Part shown: one piece after another, positions 14,687 through 22,552 of the stretch
Position numbering within the stretch: the stretch's first letter is position 1
How the letters are laid out: every line of letters begins with the position of its first letter
DNA from: Prevotella sp. UBA2756
GTDB taxonomy: Bacteria > Bacteroidota > Bacteroidia > Bacteroidales > Bacteroidaceae
Assembly: GCA_002353205.1 (NCBI GenBank)
Contig: DEJE01000043.1
Location: forward strand, 1-29,183
Direction of reading: 5' to 3'
Length of the DNA stretch: 29,183 nucleotides
Position numbers and translations under genes: made by a program
Notes under the pieces: generated by a model
Databases searched by the model: none
Seen by the model: only the letters and a program-made list of their open reading frames with translations
What the model was told of the DNA's origin: nothing

Positions 14687-15649
14687 ATGATACTACCACC
14701 TTATCAAGCCAACGAAAGCCGTTATGAGAACGGCATGCAGTATGCCCGTTGCGGACGCAGCGGTGTTCTTCTTCCCAAGGTGAGCCTCGGCTTCTGGCAC
14801 AACTTCGGCAGCGTGGACCCCTACGAGCGCAGCCGCGAGATCACCCGCTTCGCCTTCGACCACGGCATCACCCATTTCGACCTGGCCAACAACTACGGAC
14901 CGGTCTATGGCAGCGCCGAGGAGACGATGGGCCGCCTGATGGACGACACCTTCCGACCCTACCGTGACGAGCTCTTCATCTCCACCAAGGCCGGCTACGA
15001 CATGTGGCCCGGACCCTACGGCGACTGGGGCTCGCGCAAATATCTCATGGCCTCGATCGACCAGTCGCTGCGACGGATGAAGCTCGACTATGTGGACCTC
15101 TTCTACAGCCACCGCTACGACCCGAACACGCCGCTCGAGGAGACGCTGCAGGCCCTCGTCGACATCGTGCGCGCCGGCAAGGCCCTCTATATCGGCATCT
15201 CACGGTGGCCCCTCGAAGCCCTGCGCTTCGCCGACGACTACCTGCGTAAGCGCGACGTGCCGCTGCTCATCTTCCAGGACAAGCTGAACATGCTCAACCG
15301 CGAACCGCAGCAGGCGGGAATCCTCGACTACTGCCACGAGCACGGCATCGGCTTCATCGCCTTCTCGCCGCTGGCACAGGGTCTGCTCACCGACCGCTAT
15401 CTCAACGGCATACCGCAGGACAGCCGCATGGCCAAGGAGCACTTCCTGAAGTCAACCATGCTCACCGACGACCTGCTGCAGCAGCTCAGGACGTGGAACG
15501 ACGAGGCACGGCAGCGCGGCGAGACGCTCGCCGAGATGGCCTTAGCCTGGATCCTGGCCCAGCAGGGTGTCACCTCGGTGCTCGTCGGTGCCAGCAGCAC
15601 GCAGCAGCTGGCGCGCAACATCAAGTGCGTCACAGCAAAAGCATTGTAA
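14687..15649 (+). CDS. Aldo/keto reductase, YghZ/AKR14-like, short C-terminus
   Basis: NADPH-dependent oxidoreductase with a TIM barrel, 320 residues. The N-terminus YARCGRSGVLLPKVSLGFWHNFG matches the YghZ (L-glyceraldehyde-3-phosphate reductase) group. The catalytic tetrad is visible as Asp and Tyr in FDLANNYG, Lys in ISTKAGYD and His in YSHRYD. The cofactor region is FSPLAQGLLTDRYL and TSVLVGASSTQQL. The protein stops shortly after the last motif, about 15-20 residues sooner than I expect, and its end overlaps the convergent cobalamin gene by 20 bp. The start is ten bases after the ispG stop, so the two are likely co-transcribed although no metabolic link is obvious. Confidence 0.9.
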   Translation: MILPPYQANESRYENGMQYARCGRSGVLLPKVSLGFWHNFGSVDPYERSREITRFAFDHGITHFDLANNYGPVYGSAEETMGRLMDDTFRPYRDELFISTKAGYDMWPGPYGDWGSRKYLMASIDQSLRRMKLDYVDLFYSHRYDPNTPLEETLQALVDIVRAGKALYIGISRWPLEALRFADDYLRKRDVPLLIFQDKLNMLNREPQQAGILDYCHEHGIGFIAFSPLAQGLLTDRYLNGIPQDSRMAKEHFLKSTMLTDDLLQQLRTWNDEARQRGETLAEMALAWILAQQGVTSVLVGASSTQQLARNIKCVTAKAL

Positions 15650-16553
15650 GAACGGTAACGGCAAGCATCAACAGCTCGGCGACGATGTTGATGCGACAGG
15701 CTCGGCGCATGTCGGCCGTGGTCAACGCACGGTCGACGGTGCCGATGAACGGTTTGTCGATGAGTTCGCCGAAATAGACATGTGGTCCGCCGAAACGGCA
15801 ACCGAGGATGCCCGCCAGTGCGGCCTCGGGCCATCCGCTGTTGGGTGAGGCGTGGCGCGGTCCGTAGCGGCACACGAAGGTGATGAGCTGCGGACGGCCT
15901 GCGGCGACGACCATCAGCAGGGCGGTGAGTCGAGCGGGGATGAAGTTGGCCGCGTCGTCGATGCGGGCGGCCACGGTTCCGAAGCGGCGGTAGCGAGCCG
16001 TGCGGTAGCCAATCATCGAGTCGAGGGTGTTCACCATCTTATACGCCATCATGCCCGGCACGCCGAGCAGGAGGAACCAGAACAGGGGTGCGATGACACC
16101 ATCGGAGAGATTCTCGGCGAGCGTCTCCAAGGCGGCCTTCCGAATCTCCTGGCCGTCGAGCTGCGACGTGTCGCGACCCACGATGCGCGCCACCTGACGG
16201 CGACCGTCGTCGATGCTGCGGTCTACGGCCTCGAACACCATGCGCACCTCGCGGATGAGCGTCGTGCCGGCCAGACAGTAGAACACCATCACGGCCGAGA
16301 CGACAGCAAGGAGCCATCGTCCCGCCATCGCGCGTGCACACGTATATAATATAAGGTGTGTCAGGGCGAAGGTGGCCACGATGAGCGTCACGGCCAGCAG
16401 CCCACCTTTCATCCGACGGTGGCCGCCGCCATTGAGCCGTCGCTCACCCCACGCAATAGCCTTGCCGAACCACACCACGGGGTGAGGCAGCCAAGAAGGG
16501 TCGCCCAGCAGTTTGTCGAGCACCCAACCTACAAGAAGAGACAATATATTCAT
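15630..16553 (-). CDS. cobD: Adenosylcobinamide-phosphate synthase (CbiB/CobD)
   Basis: This membrane enzyme of cobalamin synthesis attaches the aminopropanol (phosphate) arm to adenosylcobyric acid. The 307-residue protein carries the family blocks: VLDKLLGDPSWLPHPVVWFG at the N-terminus, ETLAENLSDGVIAPLFWFLLLG, MVNTLDSMIGYR, FG..AARIDDAANFIPARLTALL and ASPNSGWPEAALAGIL. Several membrane segments are present. The frame is open for a further 34 codons upstream, but that part is the intergenic repeat; the start is ATG 16551-16553, giving the conserved MNILSLLVGW. Its product acts directly after the threonine-phosphate decarboxylase encoded just upstream. It ends 20 bp inside the convergent aldo/keto reductase gene. 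Confidence 0.93.
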   Translation of the reverse strand: MNILSLLVGWVLDKLLGDPSWLPHPVVWFGKAIAWGERRLNGGGHRRMKGGLLAVTLIVATFALTHLILYTCARAMAGRWLLAVVSAVMVFYCLAGTTLIREVRMVFEAVDRSIDDGRRQVARIVGRDTSQLDGQEIRKAALETLAENLSDGVIAPLFWFLLLGVPGMMAYKMVNTLDSMIGYRTARYRRFGTVAARIDDAANFIPARLTALLMVVAAGRPQLITFVCRYGPRHASPNSGWPEAALAGILGCRFGGPHVYFGELIDKPFIGTVDRALTTADMRRACRINIVAELLMLAVTVLTMLLL

Positions 16554-16757
16554 AGTTTTTTTAGTTGACAAGTTGACGAGTTGACAAGTGACAGTGGATA
16601 GGTGACAGTTGATAGGTGATAGGTGCCAGGTGATAGGTGATTTTCCATTTTCCACTCTCCATTCTCCACTTTTAAAACTCTTAATTCTTAACTCTTAACT
16701 AAATTAAAACTCTTAACTCTTAATTCTTAACTCTTAATTCTTAACTCTTAACTCTTA
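16554..16757 (-). repeat. Composite stop-to-start repeat element between the two cobalamin genes
   Basis: Read on the minus strand the order is the same as before rpoN and purE: TTAAGAG/TTAAGAA heptamers in two blocks, TTTTAAAA, GTGGAGAATGGAGAG units, CACCTATCACCTGGCACC units, GTCAACTC/GTCAACTT octamers, then AACTAAAAAAACT and the cobD ATG. The stop TAA and preceding Ser codon of the upstream gene (16755-16760) are part of the first heptamer. It is the longest copy in the window. Confidence 0.9.
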
Positions 16758-17762
16758 ACTCTTTATCGCCTCCACCAGCCTGTCATTCGCTTCGGCCGAC
16801 TGCGCCGCCACGCGGATGTGGTCGGGAGAGAGGCCTGTGAAGTTATGGGCGGCGCGGACGAGGATGCCGGCGCTGTCCATCAGCCGACGCTTCACCATGA
16901 GGGCATCGCAGCCGGGAATCCTGACGAGCATGAAATGGGTGTCGGTGGGTGGCACCTCGATGCCGTGGCCCAGGGCGATGATGTTGCGACGCAGGCGTTG
17001 CGCCTCGTGCAGGTAGGCCTCCATGTCGAAAGTCTGCTCGTCGGCATGGTCGAGGATATAGCGGCAGGCCTCCACGGCGAGGGCATTGACGCTCCAGGGC
17101 ATGCGGTAGCGGCGCAGCGTGTCGACGAGCGCCTCGGGAGCCGCCACGAAGCCGAGGCGCAGTCCGGGGATGGCGTAGCGCTTCGTCATGGAGTGGAGCA
17201 TCACCACATTGCCCATCAGCGCCCCCTCGCGCGGCCGCAGCTGGTCGCCGAGACAGAAGAAGGCATACGACTGATCGACGATGAACACCGTGTGCGGATG
17301 GCTGAAGGCGGCAGCGACAAGCTCGCTGCGCGGCGTCAGCCTTCCCGTGGGGTTGTTGGGACAGCAGAGCCACACCGCCTGCACGTCGTCGGTGAGCTCA
17401 CGGAGCGACCGCAGGTGGCGCACCTCGTGGCCGTGGAGACGGCAGGCATCCTCATACTCACTGAACGTGGGCACCACGATGGCCGAGCGGCAACCCGGAC
17501 CCATGGCGTGGGCCAGCAGGTAGATGGCCTCGGTGGCCCCGTTGGTGAGCAGCACGCCGCCCTGCGGGCACTGCAGCCGTTGCGCCAGCCGGCGCTCGAG
17601 GGCCGTTGCCTCGGCGGGCGGATAGTGGCCGATGGTACTGATGGCGCTGGCCAGATGCTCTTGAAGCCCTGGCAAGGCCGTCGGTGGGTACACGTTCGAG
17701 CTGAAGTTGTGCCTGATGGTACCCGCATAGTCGAAGATATCGTCGCCGTGTCCGTGGATCAT
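16755..17762 (-). CDS. L-threonine-O-3-phosphate decarboxylase-like PLP enzyme (cobalamin side chain)
   Basis: This fold-type I aminotransferase-like protein of 335 residues is related to histidinol-phosphate aminotransferase and, beside cobD/cbiB, is best read as the enzyme that makes (R)-1-amino-2-propanol phosphate (called CobD in Salmonella and CobC in other species). Seen: MIHGHGDDIFDYAG at the start, NFSSNVYPP, LLTNGATEAIYLLA, CCPNNPTGRL, IVDQSYAFF, and the PLP lysine Lys194 in HSMTKRYAIPGLRLGF. An ATG ten codons upstream (17792) is possible, but MIHGHGDD is the usual N-terminus. No cobalamin riboswitch is evident in the short upstream gap. Confidence 0.88.
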   Translation of the reverse strand: MIHGHGDDIFDYAGTIRHNFSSNVYPPTALPGLQEHLASAISTIGHYPPAEATALERRLAQRLQCPQGGVLLTNGATEAIYLLAHAMGPGCRSAIVVPTFSEYEDACRLHGHEVRHLRSLRELTDDVQAVWLCCPNNPTGRLTPRSELVAAAFSHPHTVFIVDQSYAFFCLGDQLRPREGALMGNVVMLHSMTKRYAIPGLRLGFVAAPEALVDTLRRYRMPWSVNALAVEACRYILDHADEQTFDMEAYLHEAQRLRRNIIALGHGIEVPPTDTHFMLVRIPGCDALMVKRRLMDSAGILVRAAHNFTGLSPDHIRVAAQSAEANDRLVEAIKS

Positions 17763-17789
17763 CGTCGTTCCCGTTGTTTTTTCCAGCTG

Positions 17790-17797
17790 CAAAATTA
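17790..17797 (-). promoter_or_regulatory. Candidate -7 box for the cobalamin gene pair
   Basis: On the minus strand TAATTTTG lies 27 bp before the ATG at 17762. The -33 region holds only TTTC-like sequence, so support is moderate. Confidence 0.45.
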
Positions 17798-17867
17798 GGC
17801 AAAAAAGGTGAAATAAGAGGCGTCAGCAGGCGCTGAAACGAAAAAAATGAAAGTTTTTCGTGTTTTC

Positions 17868-17899
17868 TTTCGTTTTTTCGATGAAAATACGTACCTTTG
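17868..17899 (+). promoter_or_regulatory. Promoter for the WG-repeat gene
   Basis: TACCTTTG at 17892-17899 and a TTTCG at 17868-17872 give near-standard spacing. Transcription from here would start after the upstream in-frame ATGs at 17860 and 17881, which supports ATG 17926 as the real start. Confidence 0.65.
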
Positions 17900-17925
17900 T
17901 TGCATCATGTAAAAGAGAACGACCT

Positions 17926-18591
17926 ATGGAGAAGATAACGCAAGAAAACTTCGAGGCGAAGTATGTCGATCCCATCGAGCAGCGACAGATCGACCATTTC
18001 GTATGTAAGGAAATGGGCCGTCAGATTCATCGCTACATCAAAGGCATGAGCGGCCGCAAGTGCATCATGGAGAAGTTTGAGGAACAGCTCTCCACCCTCA
18101 GTGAGCCCGAGAAGGAAGAGGCCATCGCCCGATATATCGACCTCAACCGCAAGGCCATCAGCGGTCTCGACTTCAAGCTGGTGCTGGCGCGCGCCATCGC
18201 CAACTACTGCGACACTTTCGAGTACATGCTCGAGATGGTGAACAACCGGCAGAAGATGGAGTTCTACCTCAAGCGCATCAAGGACAAATACATCCAGTAT
18301 CACGAGGTCTTCGAGCAAGACGGGAAGTTCGGCATCCGCGACCACCGCGGCGACATCCTCATCTCGCCCCAGTACGACTTCCTGCGCACCTGCTACACCT
18401 ACGTCGACGACCTGGTGACGATGCCCATCATCGCGCAGAAAGACGGCAAGCTGGGCCTCATCCTCCCCGACCGCAAGGACACCGTTGTGGCCGACTTCAT
18501 CTACGACGACATCCAGCTGCGCGACGAGCCACCCTACTTCGAGGCCTATATCGGCAGGAAGAAGGTGCTCCTCGACGGCAAGCAGGCGTGA
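17926..18591 (+). CDS. WG-repeat-like protein of unknown function
   Basis: This 221-residue cytoplasmic protein has a helical N-terminal two-thirds (about 1-125) with no recognised domain. Its C-terminal part holds WG/KWG-type repeats: EQDGKFGIRDHRGDILISPQYDF (about 133-155), then AQKDGKLGLILPDRKDTVVADFIYDDI (about 174-200). WG repeats are usually 30-40 residue beta-hairpin units in proteins of unclear role. The start at 17926 is chosen over upstream ATGs because the promoter lies between them. The BspA-like gene follows after 61 bp without a clear promoter of its own, so co-transcription is possible. Confidence 0.75.
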   Translation: MEKITQENFEAKYVDPIEQRQIDHFVCKEMGRQIHRYIKGMSGRKCIMEKFEEQLSTLSEPEKEEAIARYIDLNRKAISGLDFKLVLARAIANYCDTFEYMLEMVNNRQKMEFYLKRIKDKYIQYHEVFEQDGKFGIRDHRGDILISPQYDFLRTCYTYVDDLVTMPIIAQKDGKLGLILPDRKDTVVADFIYDDIQLRDEPPYFEAYIGRKKVLLDGKQA

Positions 18592-18652
18592 CACGACAGT
18601 GTGTTTTTACGATATACCAACCCTTTTCTATAACATTAAAAACTACGCTATT

Positions 18653-21133
18653 ATGAAGAAAATTCTCAGTATCATCATGATGCTCTGCGTGGGTGTGGCA
18701 TACGCCCAGGCAAAGATGGCATTCGCCGTGTACAATACAAGCGACGAATCCTTCAAGTTCTGTTACGAAGACAGCAAACCAGAAGCTGATGAGCTCGTTG
18801 TCTACGACCTGAACGAGGGCGATGACATGCCTGCATGGTATGGAAAGATCAACCCCAAAACTGTAGTCTTTACCCCATCGTTTGCCGACGCGCAACCCAC
18901 CTCAACCCATGGTTGGTTTGCGGGTTTCAATCAAATCACCGAGATTCAAGGCAATGACAACCTGAACACCAGCGAGGTGACCGACATGGGGTCAATGTTC
19001 GCCTATTGCCATTCGATTACGCAATTGTACCTACAAGACTTCGACACCAGCAACGTCACCAACATGTCGAGCATGTTCGAGCAATGTTCGAGTATAGAAG
19101 AACTGGACCTGAGCAGCTTCAACACCAGTAAAGTCACCAACATGTCGTTCATGTTCTACGGGTGTACACTTTTAGCAGATTTTTCTGTGAACGGTTTCGA
19201 CACCTCGAAGGTGGAAAATTTCTCGGGCATGTTCTACGGCTGTACCAGTCTGACCAAGCTCAACCTGATGGGCTGGAACACCGCCAAGGCCACCAACATG
19301 GAGGCGATGTTCTCCAACAATGAGAACCTGCAGACCATCCTCGTAGGAAAGAACTGGAACACCGATAACGTTACTGAATCCGTGAATATGTTCAGTTCTA
19401 GCCCCAATATCACCGGTGGTGCCGGAACGAAAAATTTAGAGAACGCATCCATCCCGAAAGACAAGACCTACGCCCATGTTGACAAGGGCGAGAGCAACCC
19501 TGGACTTCTCTCGTATGAGGCCTACGCCATGTACAACGATGGTACGCTCTTTTTCTTCTATGATGATGAGAAGGCCAATTATCCGAGCGACGCTGTCTAC
19601 GAGATTCCTAATAGTGGGGCACCAGGATGGTATGGTCGTGATTTGCCTATCACAAAAGTGGAGTTCTCACCGTCGTTCGCCAATACGCGGCCTACAAGCA
19701 ACTACGCATGGTTCAACGGTCTTTCCTACCTGACCGAGATTATCGGCATTGAATACCTGAACACGAGCCGCTCGACCAACATGAGCGCTATGTTCAACGG
19801 TTGCAGCAGCCTGACAAGCCTCGACCTGAGCCATTTCGATACGAGGAACGTGGAGTATATGAACTATATGTTTGAAAACTGCACCAGCTTACAGAGCCTT
19901 GACGTGAGCAACTTCGACGCCCGTCATGTGGATGTCCACGAAGACTCAGACCTCCAAAACTACGGACTTGAATTCATGTTCGCCAGCTGCGAAAGCCTGA
20001 CCGAGCTCAACCTGAGCAACTTCAACACGGAAGGTGTGAAGAACATGAACGGAATGTTCTCCGGTTGCAGCAGCTTAGAGACACTCAACCTGACATCGTT
20101 CAACACTGCTGAGGTAACATACATGAGCTTTATGTTCGCTAATTGTGAAAAGCTCAACACCATCGCCGTGGGCGTTTCCGACGACACGAATACCTACTGG
20201 GATACGTCGAGCGTCACAACATCAGAATCAGATAATATGTTTGTGAATTGCCTGACACTGAAGGGTGAACAGGGCACTATTTACAATTCAGAAAACGTCG
20301 ATGCCACCTATGCCCACATCGACGGCGGCACCGACGCGCCCGGATATCTCTCCTCGGCCGAGCATTACGATATCTCGCTGAACGGCACACTGGTGACCTT
20401 GGCCAACAAGAACGACGTGTTGAACGACGGTGGCTCAGTAACTTTTGACGGTGCCGGCACACTGACGCTCAACAATGCACAGCTGACCAGCCTCTCGGTG
20501 AAAAGCACCGCCACGACCAACAGCGACGGCGAGGTGCATATCGTGGTGAACGGTGATTGCAAGGTGGCTGGAACATCTCTCCAAGTCGTTGCGCTTCACA
20601 AAGAGACCATCATCGAGGGAACAGGCAAGCTCATCGTCAATCAGACGGGGACAAATCCTGGCGCCGGCATCCATCTGATGTCGGAAGAAGCCGACCTCAC
20701 CGTCAAGGACATTGAGCTGGGCATCGTTGCCGGACTGCACGGAATCCTCGGATACAACAAAGGTCTGAGCAAACCCAACTACTTCAACACTATCACCTTC
20801 GACAACGCTAACTGCCATATCAACATCATAGGCAATGTTCCTGATTCTGCCAATCCCGGCTGCATCATAGGTGCCGAGGCCATCAACCTCATTGACTGCA
20901 CGATGACAACGGGCTCTGTGATGATACAGAGTAAGACTTCTGGCTATTGCGTACCAGAAAAAAAGATGGTGATTGAGCGCGACGAATCACCCATCGTCAC
21001 CGCCATTGAGGGAATGGAAGCCGTACAGACGTTTGACGCGTCGGCACCACTCTACAACCTGCAAGGCCAGCGCGTGAGCCAGCCCGTAAAGGGACAGATC
21101 TACATCCAGCGTGGCAAGAAAGTCCTATTTTAA
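18653..21133 (+). CDS. BspA-like DUF285 leucine-rich surface protein with internal duplication
   Basis: This 826-residue exported protein has signal peptide MKKILSIIMMLCVGVAYAQA. Two homologous halves follow (about 22-288 and 289-565). Each starts with a YGxxxP..V.F.PSFA..PTS lead-in ending in WF.G, continues with DUF285 repeats of the form L.L..F.TS.VTNMS.MF.GC.SL, and ends with a YAH.D.G..PG.LS motif. DUF285/BspA proteins are surface proteins, in some species adhesins. Residues about 570-790 look like a beta-rich domain, unrecognised. The tail LYNLQGQRVSQPVKGQIYI..GKK resembles that of the S41 peptidase. The open frame extends upstream to 18485, but ATG 18653 with the signal peptide is clearly right. 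Confidence 0.9.
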   Translation: MKKILSIIMMLCVGVAYAQAKMAFAVYNTSDESFKFCYEDSKPEADELVVYDLNEGDDMPAWYGKINPKTVVFTPSFADAQPTSTHGWFAGFNQITEIQGNDNLNTSEVTDMGSMFAYCHSITQLYLQDFDTSNVTNMSSMFEQCSSIEELDLSSFNTSKVTNMSFMFYGCTLLADFSVNGFDTSKVENFSGMFYGCTSLTKLNLMGWNTAKATNMEAMFSNNENLQTILVGKNWNTDNVTESVNMFSSSPNITGGAGTKNLENASIPKDKTYAHVDKGESNPGLLSYEAYAMYNDGTLFFFYDDEKANYPSDAVYEIPNSGAPGWYGRDLPITKVEFSPSFANTRPTSNYAWFNGLSYLTEIIGIEYLNTSRSTNMSAMFNGCSSLTSLDLSHFDTRNVEYMNYMFENCTSLQSLDVSNFDARHVDVHEDSDLQNYGLEFMFASCESLTELNLSNFNTEGVKNMNGMFSGCSSLETLNLTSFNTAEVTYMSFMFANCEKLNTIAVGVSDDTNTYWDTSSVTTSESDNMFVNCLTLKGEQGTIYNSENVDATYAHIDGGTDAPGYLSSAEHYDISLNGTLVTLANKNDVLNDGGSVTFDGAGTLTLNNAQLTSLSVKSTATTNSDGEVHIVVNGDCKVAGTSLQVVALHKETIIEGTGKLIVNQTGTNPGAGIHLMSEEADLTVKDIELGIVAGLHGILGYNKGLSKPNYFNTITFDNANCHINIIGNVPDSANPGCIIGAEAINLIDCTMTTGSVMIQSKTSGYCVPEKKMVIERDESPIVTAIEGMEAVQTFDASAPLYNLQGQRVSQPVKGQIYIQRGKKVLF

Positions 21134-21135
21134 AT

Positions 21136-21246
21136 CGAGGTGCGGAGGTACGAGGTGCGAGGTACGAGAATAGTAGCATTGCATATAAGGTAATCTCGTA
21201 CCCCCGTACCTCGTACCTCCGTACCTCGCACCCCCGTACCTCGTAC
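21136..21246. repeat. Large inverted repeat of GGTACGAGGTGCG units between convergent genes
   Basis: The left arm (about 21138-21169) has GAGGTGCGGAGGTACGAGG-type units; the right arm (about 21193-21246) has the complementary CCGTACCTCGTACC-type units. The arms can form a stem of about 30 bp around an AT-rich loop. The arrays begin two bases after both stop codons (21133 on plus, 21248 on minus), so the structure could act as a shared bidirectional 3' end. Confidence 0.85.
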
Positions 21247-21247
21247 A

Positions 21248-22540
21248 TCACCATTTGTCTTTCGTTCGGATGTCGTCGGCCCATCGGTGATCCTTTGGGA
21301 AGGGCTGTCCGCTCCAGGCTTTCACCTGCGTCCACGGCTGCGGAGCATCGGTCCAGAAAGGATGGGTGGCGGGCAGGCCGAGTGGCATCAGAGCGAGGGA
21401 GGTCATATAGAGCGACCCGTTGTTGGTATACCAGTCGGCCGTCTCAGGCTGGTGCCCGCAGAATCCGATGGTGAGGAAGCCGCCCTCGTTGAAGTTGTTG
21501 GCCAGCAAGACGTCGCCCTTGGCTCCCTGCAGGTCGAACATGCGGTGGAGCACCTTCGTCAGCGCGGCCCGCACCTGACCGTTGCTCAGCTCGGCGGGGA
21601 GCGTCTGGTACCACGCCATCAGTGCCAGGGGTTGCATGGCCGCCATGCGGTAGGGCGTTGACCGTCCGACGACGGGGAAAGTCCCTTCGGGCGAGATGAA
21701 TCGCTCGAGGATGATGGCGAACTTCTGCGCCCGCTTCAGTGCGCGGTCGTAGTATTTCTGGTAGTCGATGCGCGAGTTAACCTTCGCGTCGACCATGGCC
21801 TGGAGCGTCTCCAGATACATGGCATGGAAGACGTAGGAGGAATAGTAGTCGAAGGCGAAGACAGGCCCGTCGGCATACCATCCGTCGCCCACATACCACT
21901 CCTCCACCTTGCGGCAGGCCGTGTTGACACGGAACTCATCATAGCCCCGGCGGTCGGTGGCCTTGGCGAGGAAGCTCTCGATGACCGACGAGAAGAGGAA
22001 CCAGTTGGTGTAGGGCGGGTCGATGGTGCGCAGGCCCTGGAACTCTTTGACGTAGCGCTGCTTCGTTGCCTCATCGAGGGGCATCCACAGTGCGTCCCAC
22101 GCCCGGAGGAACGACTCGGCGATGTAGGCGGCGTCGACGAGGTTCTGCCCCGCCTTGCCCCAGCAGAGATAGTCGGGCGAGGTGGGATCGACGCCGTTTC
22201 TGTAGGAAGCGAGGGCCCACTCCCTGAGCTGTCGGCGCTGCTGCCCCTCCGCCGTATCGTCGTCGGGAAGGGTGAGCCAGGGTGCGATGCCGGCCATCAG
22301 CCGTCCAAAGGTCTCCATGTAGACCACGGAGCGGTCGCGGTTGTCGAACGAGGGCGAGAACTCCGTCAGCATGTTCTTCTGCAGTTCGCCCTTTGACATG
22401 TTCTCAAGCACGGGCTGCGCCATCTTGTAGGCCAGCGCGGCCCAGTATTGTCGGTCGCTCATCTGCTGAGCCTGCTTCTTCCTGGCCTGCAGGGGCAGCA
22501 GCAGCATGAGCGCGACGATGGTAAGGATGGTTTTCTTCAT
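21248..22540 (-). CDS. DUF2264 protein, secreted, in a polysaccharide utilization locus
   Basis: This 430-residue protein has a signal peptide (MKKTILTIVALMLLLPLQA). The segments VVYMETFGRLMAGIAPWL (about 73-90), DPTSPDYLCWGKAGQNLVDAAYIAESFL (about 122-149), NWFLFSSVIESFL and GDGWYADGPVFAFDYYSSYVFHAMYLETL (about 228-256) are typical of DUF2264. The fold is expected to be an alpha/alpha barrel as in many glycan-acting enzymes; the reaction is not established to my knowledge. It follows the GH105-GH35 gene after 12 bp, so it shares its transcript and presumably its substrate (pectin side-chain or backbone fragments). Confidence 0.88.
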   Translation of the reverse strand: MKKTILTIVALMLLLPLQARKKQAQQMSDRQYWAALAYKMAQPVLENMSKGELQKNMLTEFSPSFDNRDRSVVYMETFGRLMAGIAPWLTLPDDDTAEGQQRRQLREWALASYRNGVDPTSPDYLCWGKAGQNLVDAAYIAESFLRAWDALWMPLDEATKQRYVKEFQGLRTIDPPYTNWFLFSSVIESFLAKATDRRGYDEFRVNTACRKVEEWYVGDGWYADGPVFAFDYYSSYVFHAMYLETLQAMVDAKVNSRIDYQKYYDRALKRAQKFAIILERFISPEGTFPVVGRSTPYRMAAMQPLALMAWYQTLPAELSNGQVRAALTKVLHRMFDLQGAKGDVLLANNFNEGGFLTIGFCGHQPETADWYTNNGSLYMTSLALMPLGLPATHPFWTDAPQPWTQVKAWSGQPFPKDHRWADDIRTKDKW

Positions 22541-22552
22541 GATTGTTTGTTC

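Noticed and set aside
16554..16655. Upstream start for cobD adding 34 residues
   Set aside because: The extra residues are encoded entirely by the intergenic repeat; the conserved CbiB N-terminus begins at ATG 16553.
17763..17925. Cobalamin riboswitch upstream of the cobalamin genes
   Set aside because: The gap is about 160 bp and holds two divergent promoters; I could not find the B12-box or a matching long structured leader.
18485..18652. Longer N-terminus for the BspA-like protein
   Set aside because: It would overlap the WG-repeat gene in another frame; ATG 18653 begins a standard signal peptide.
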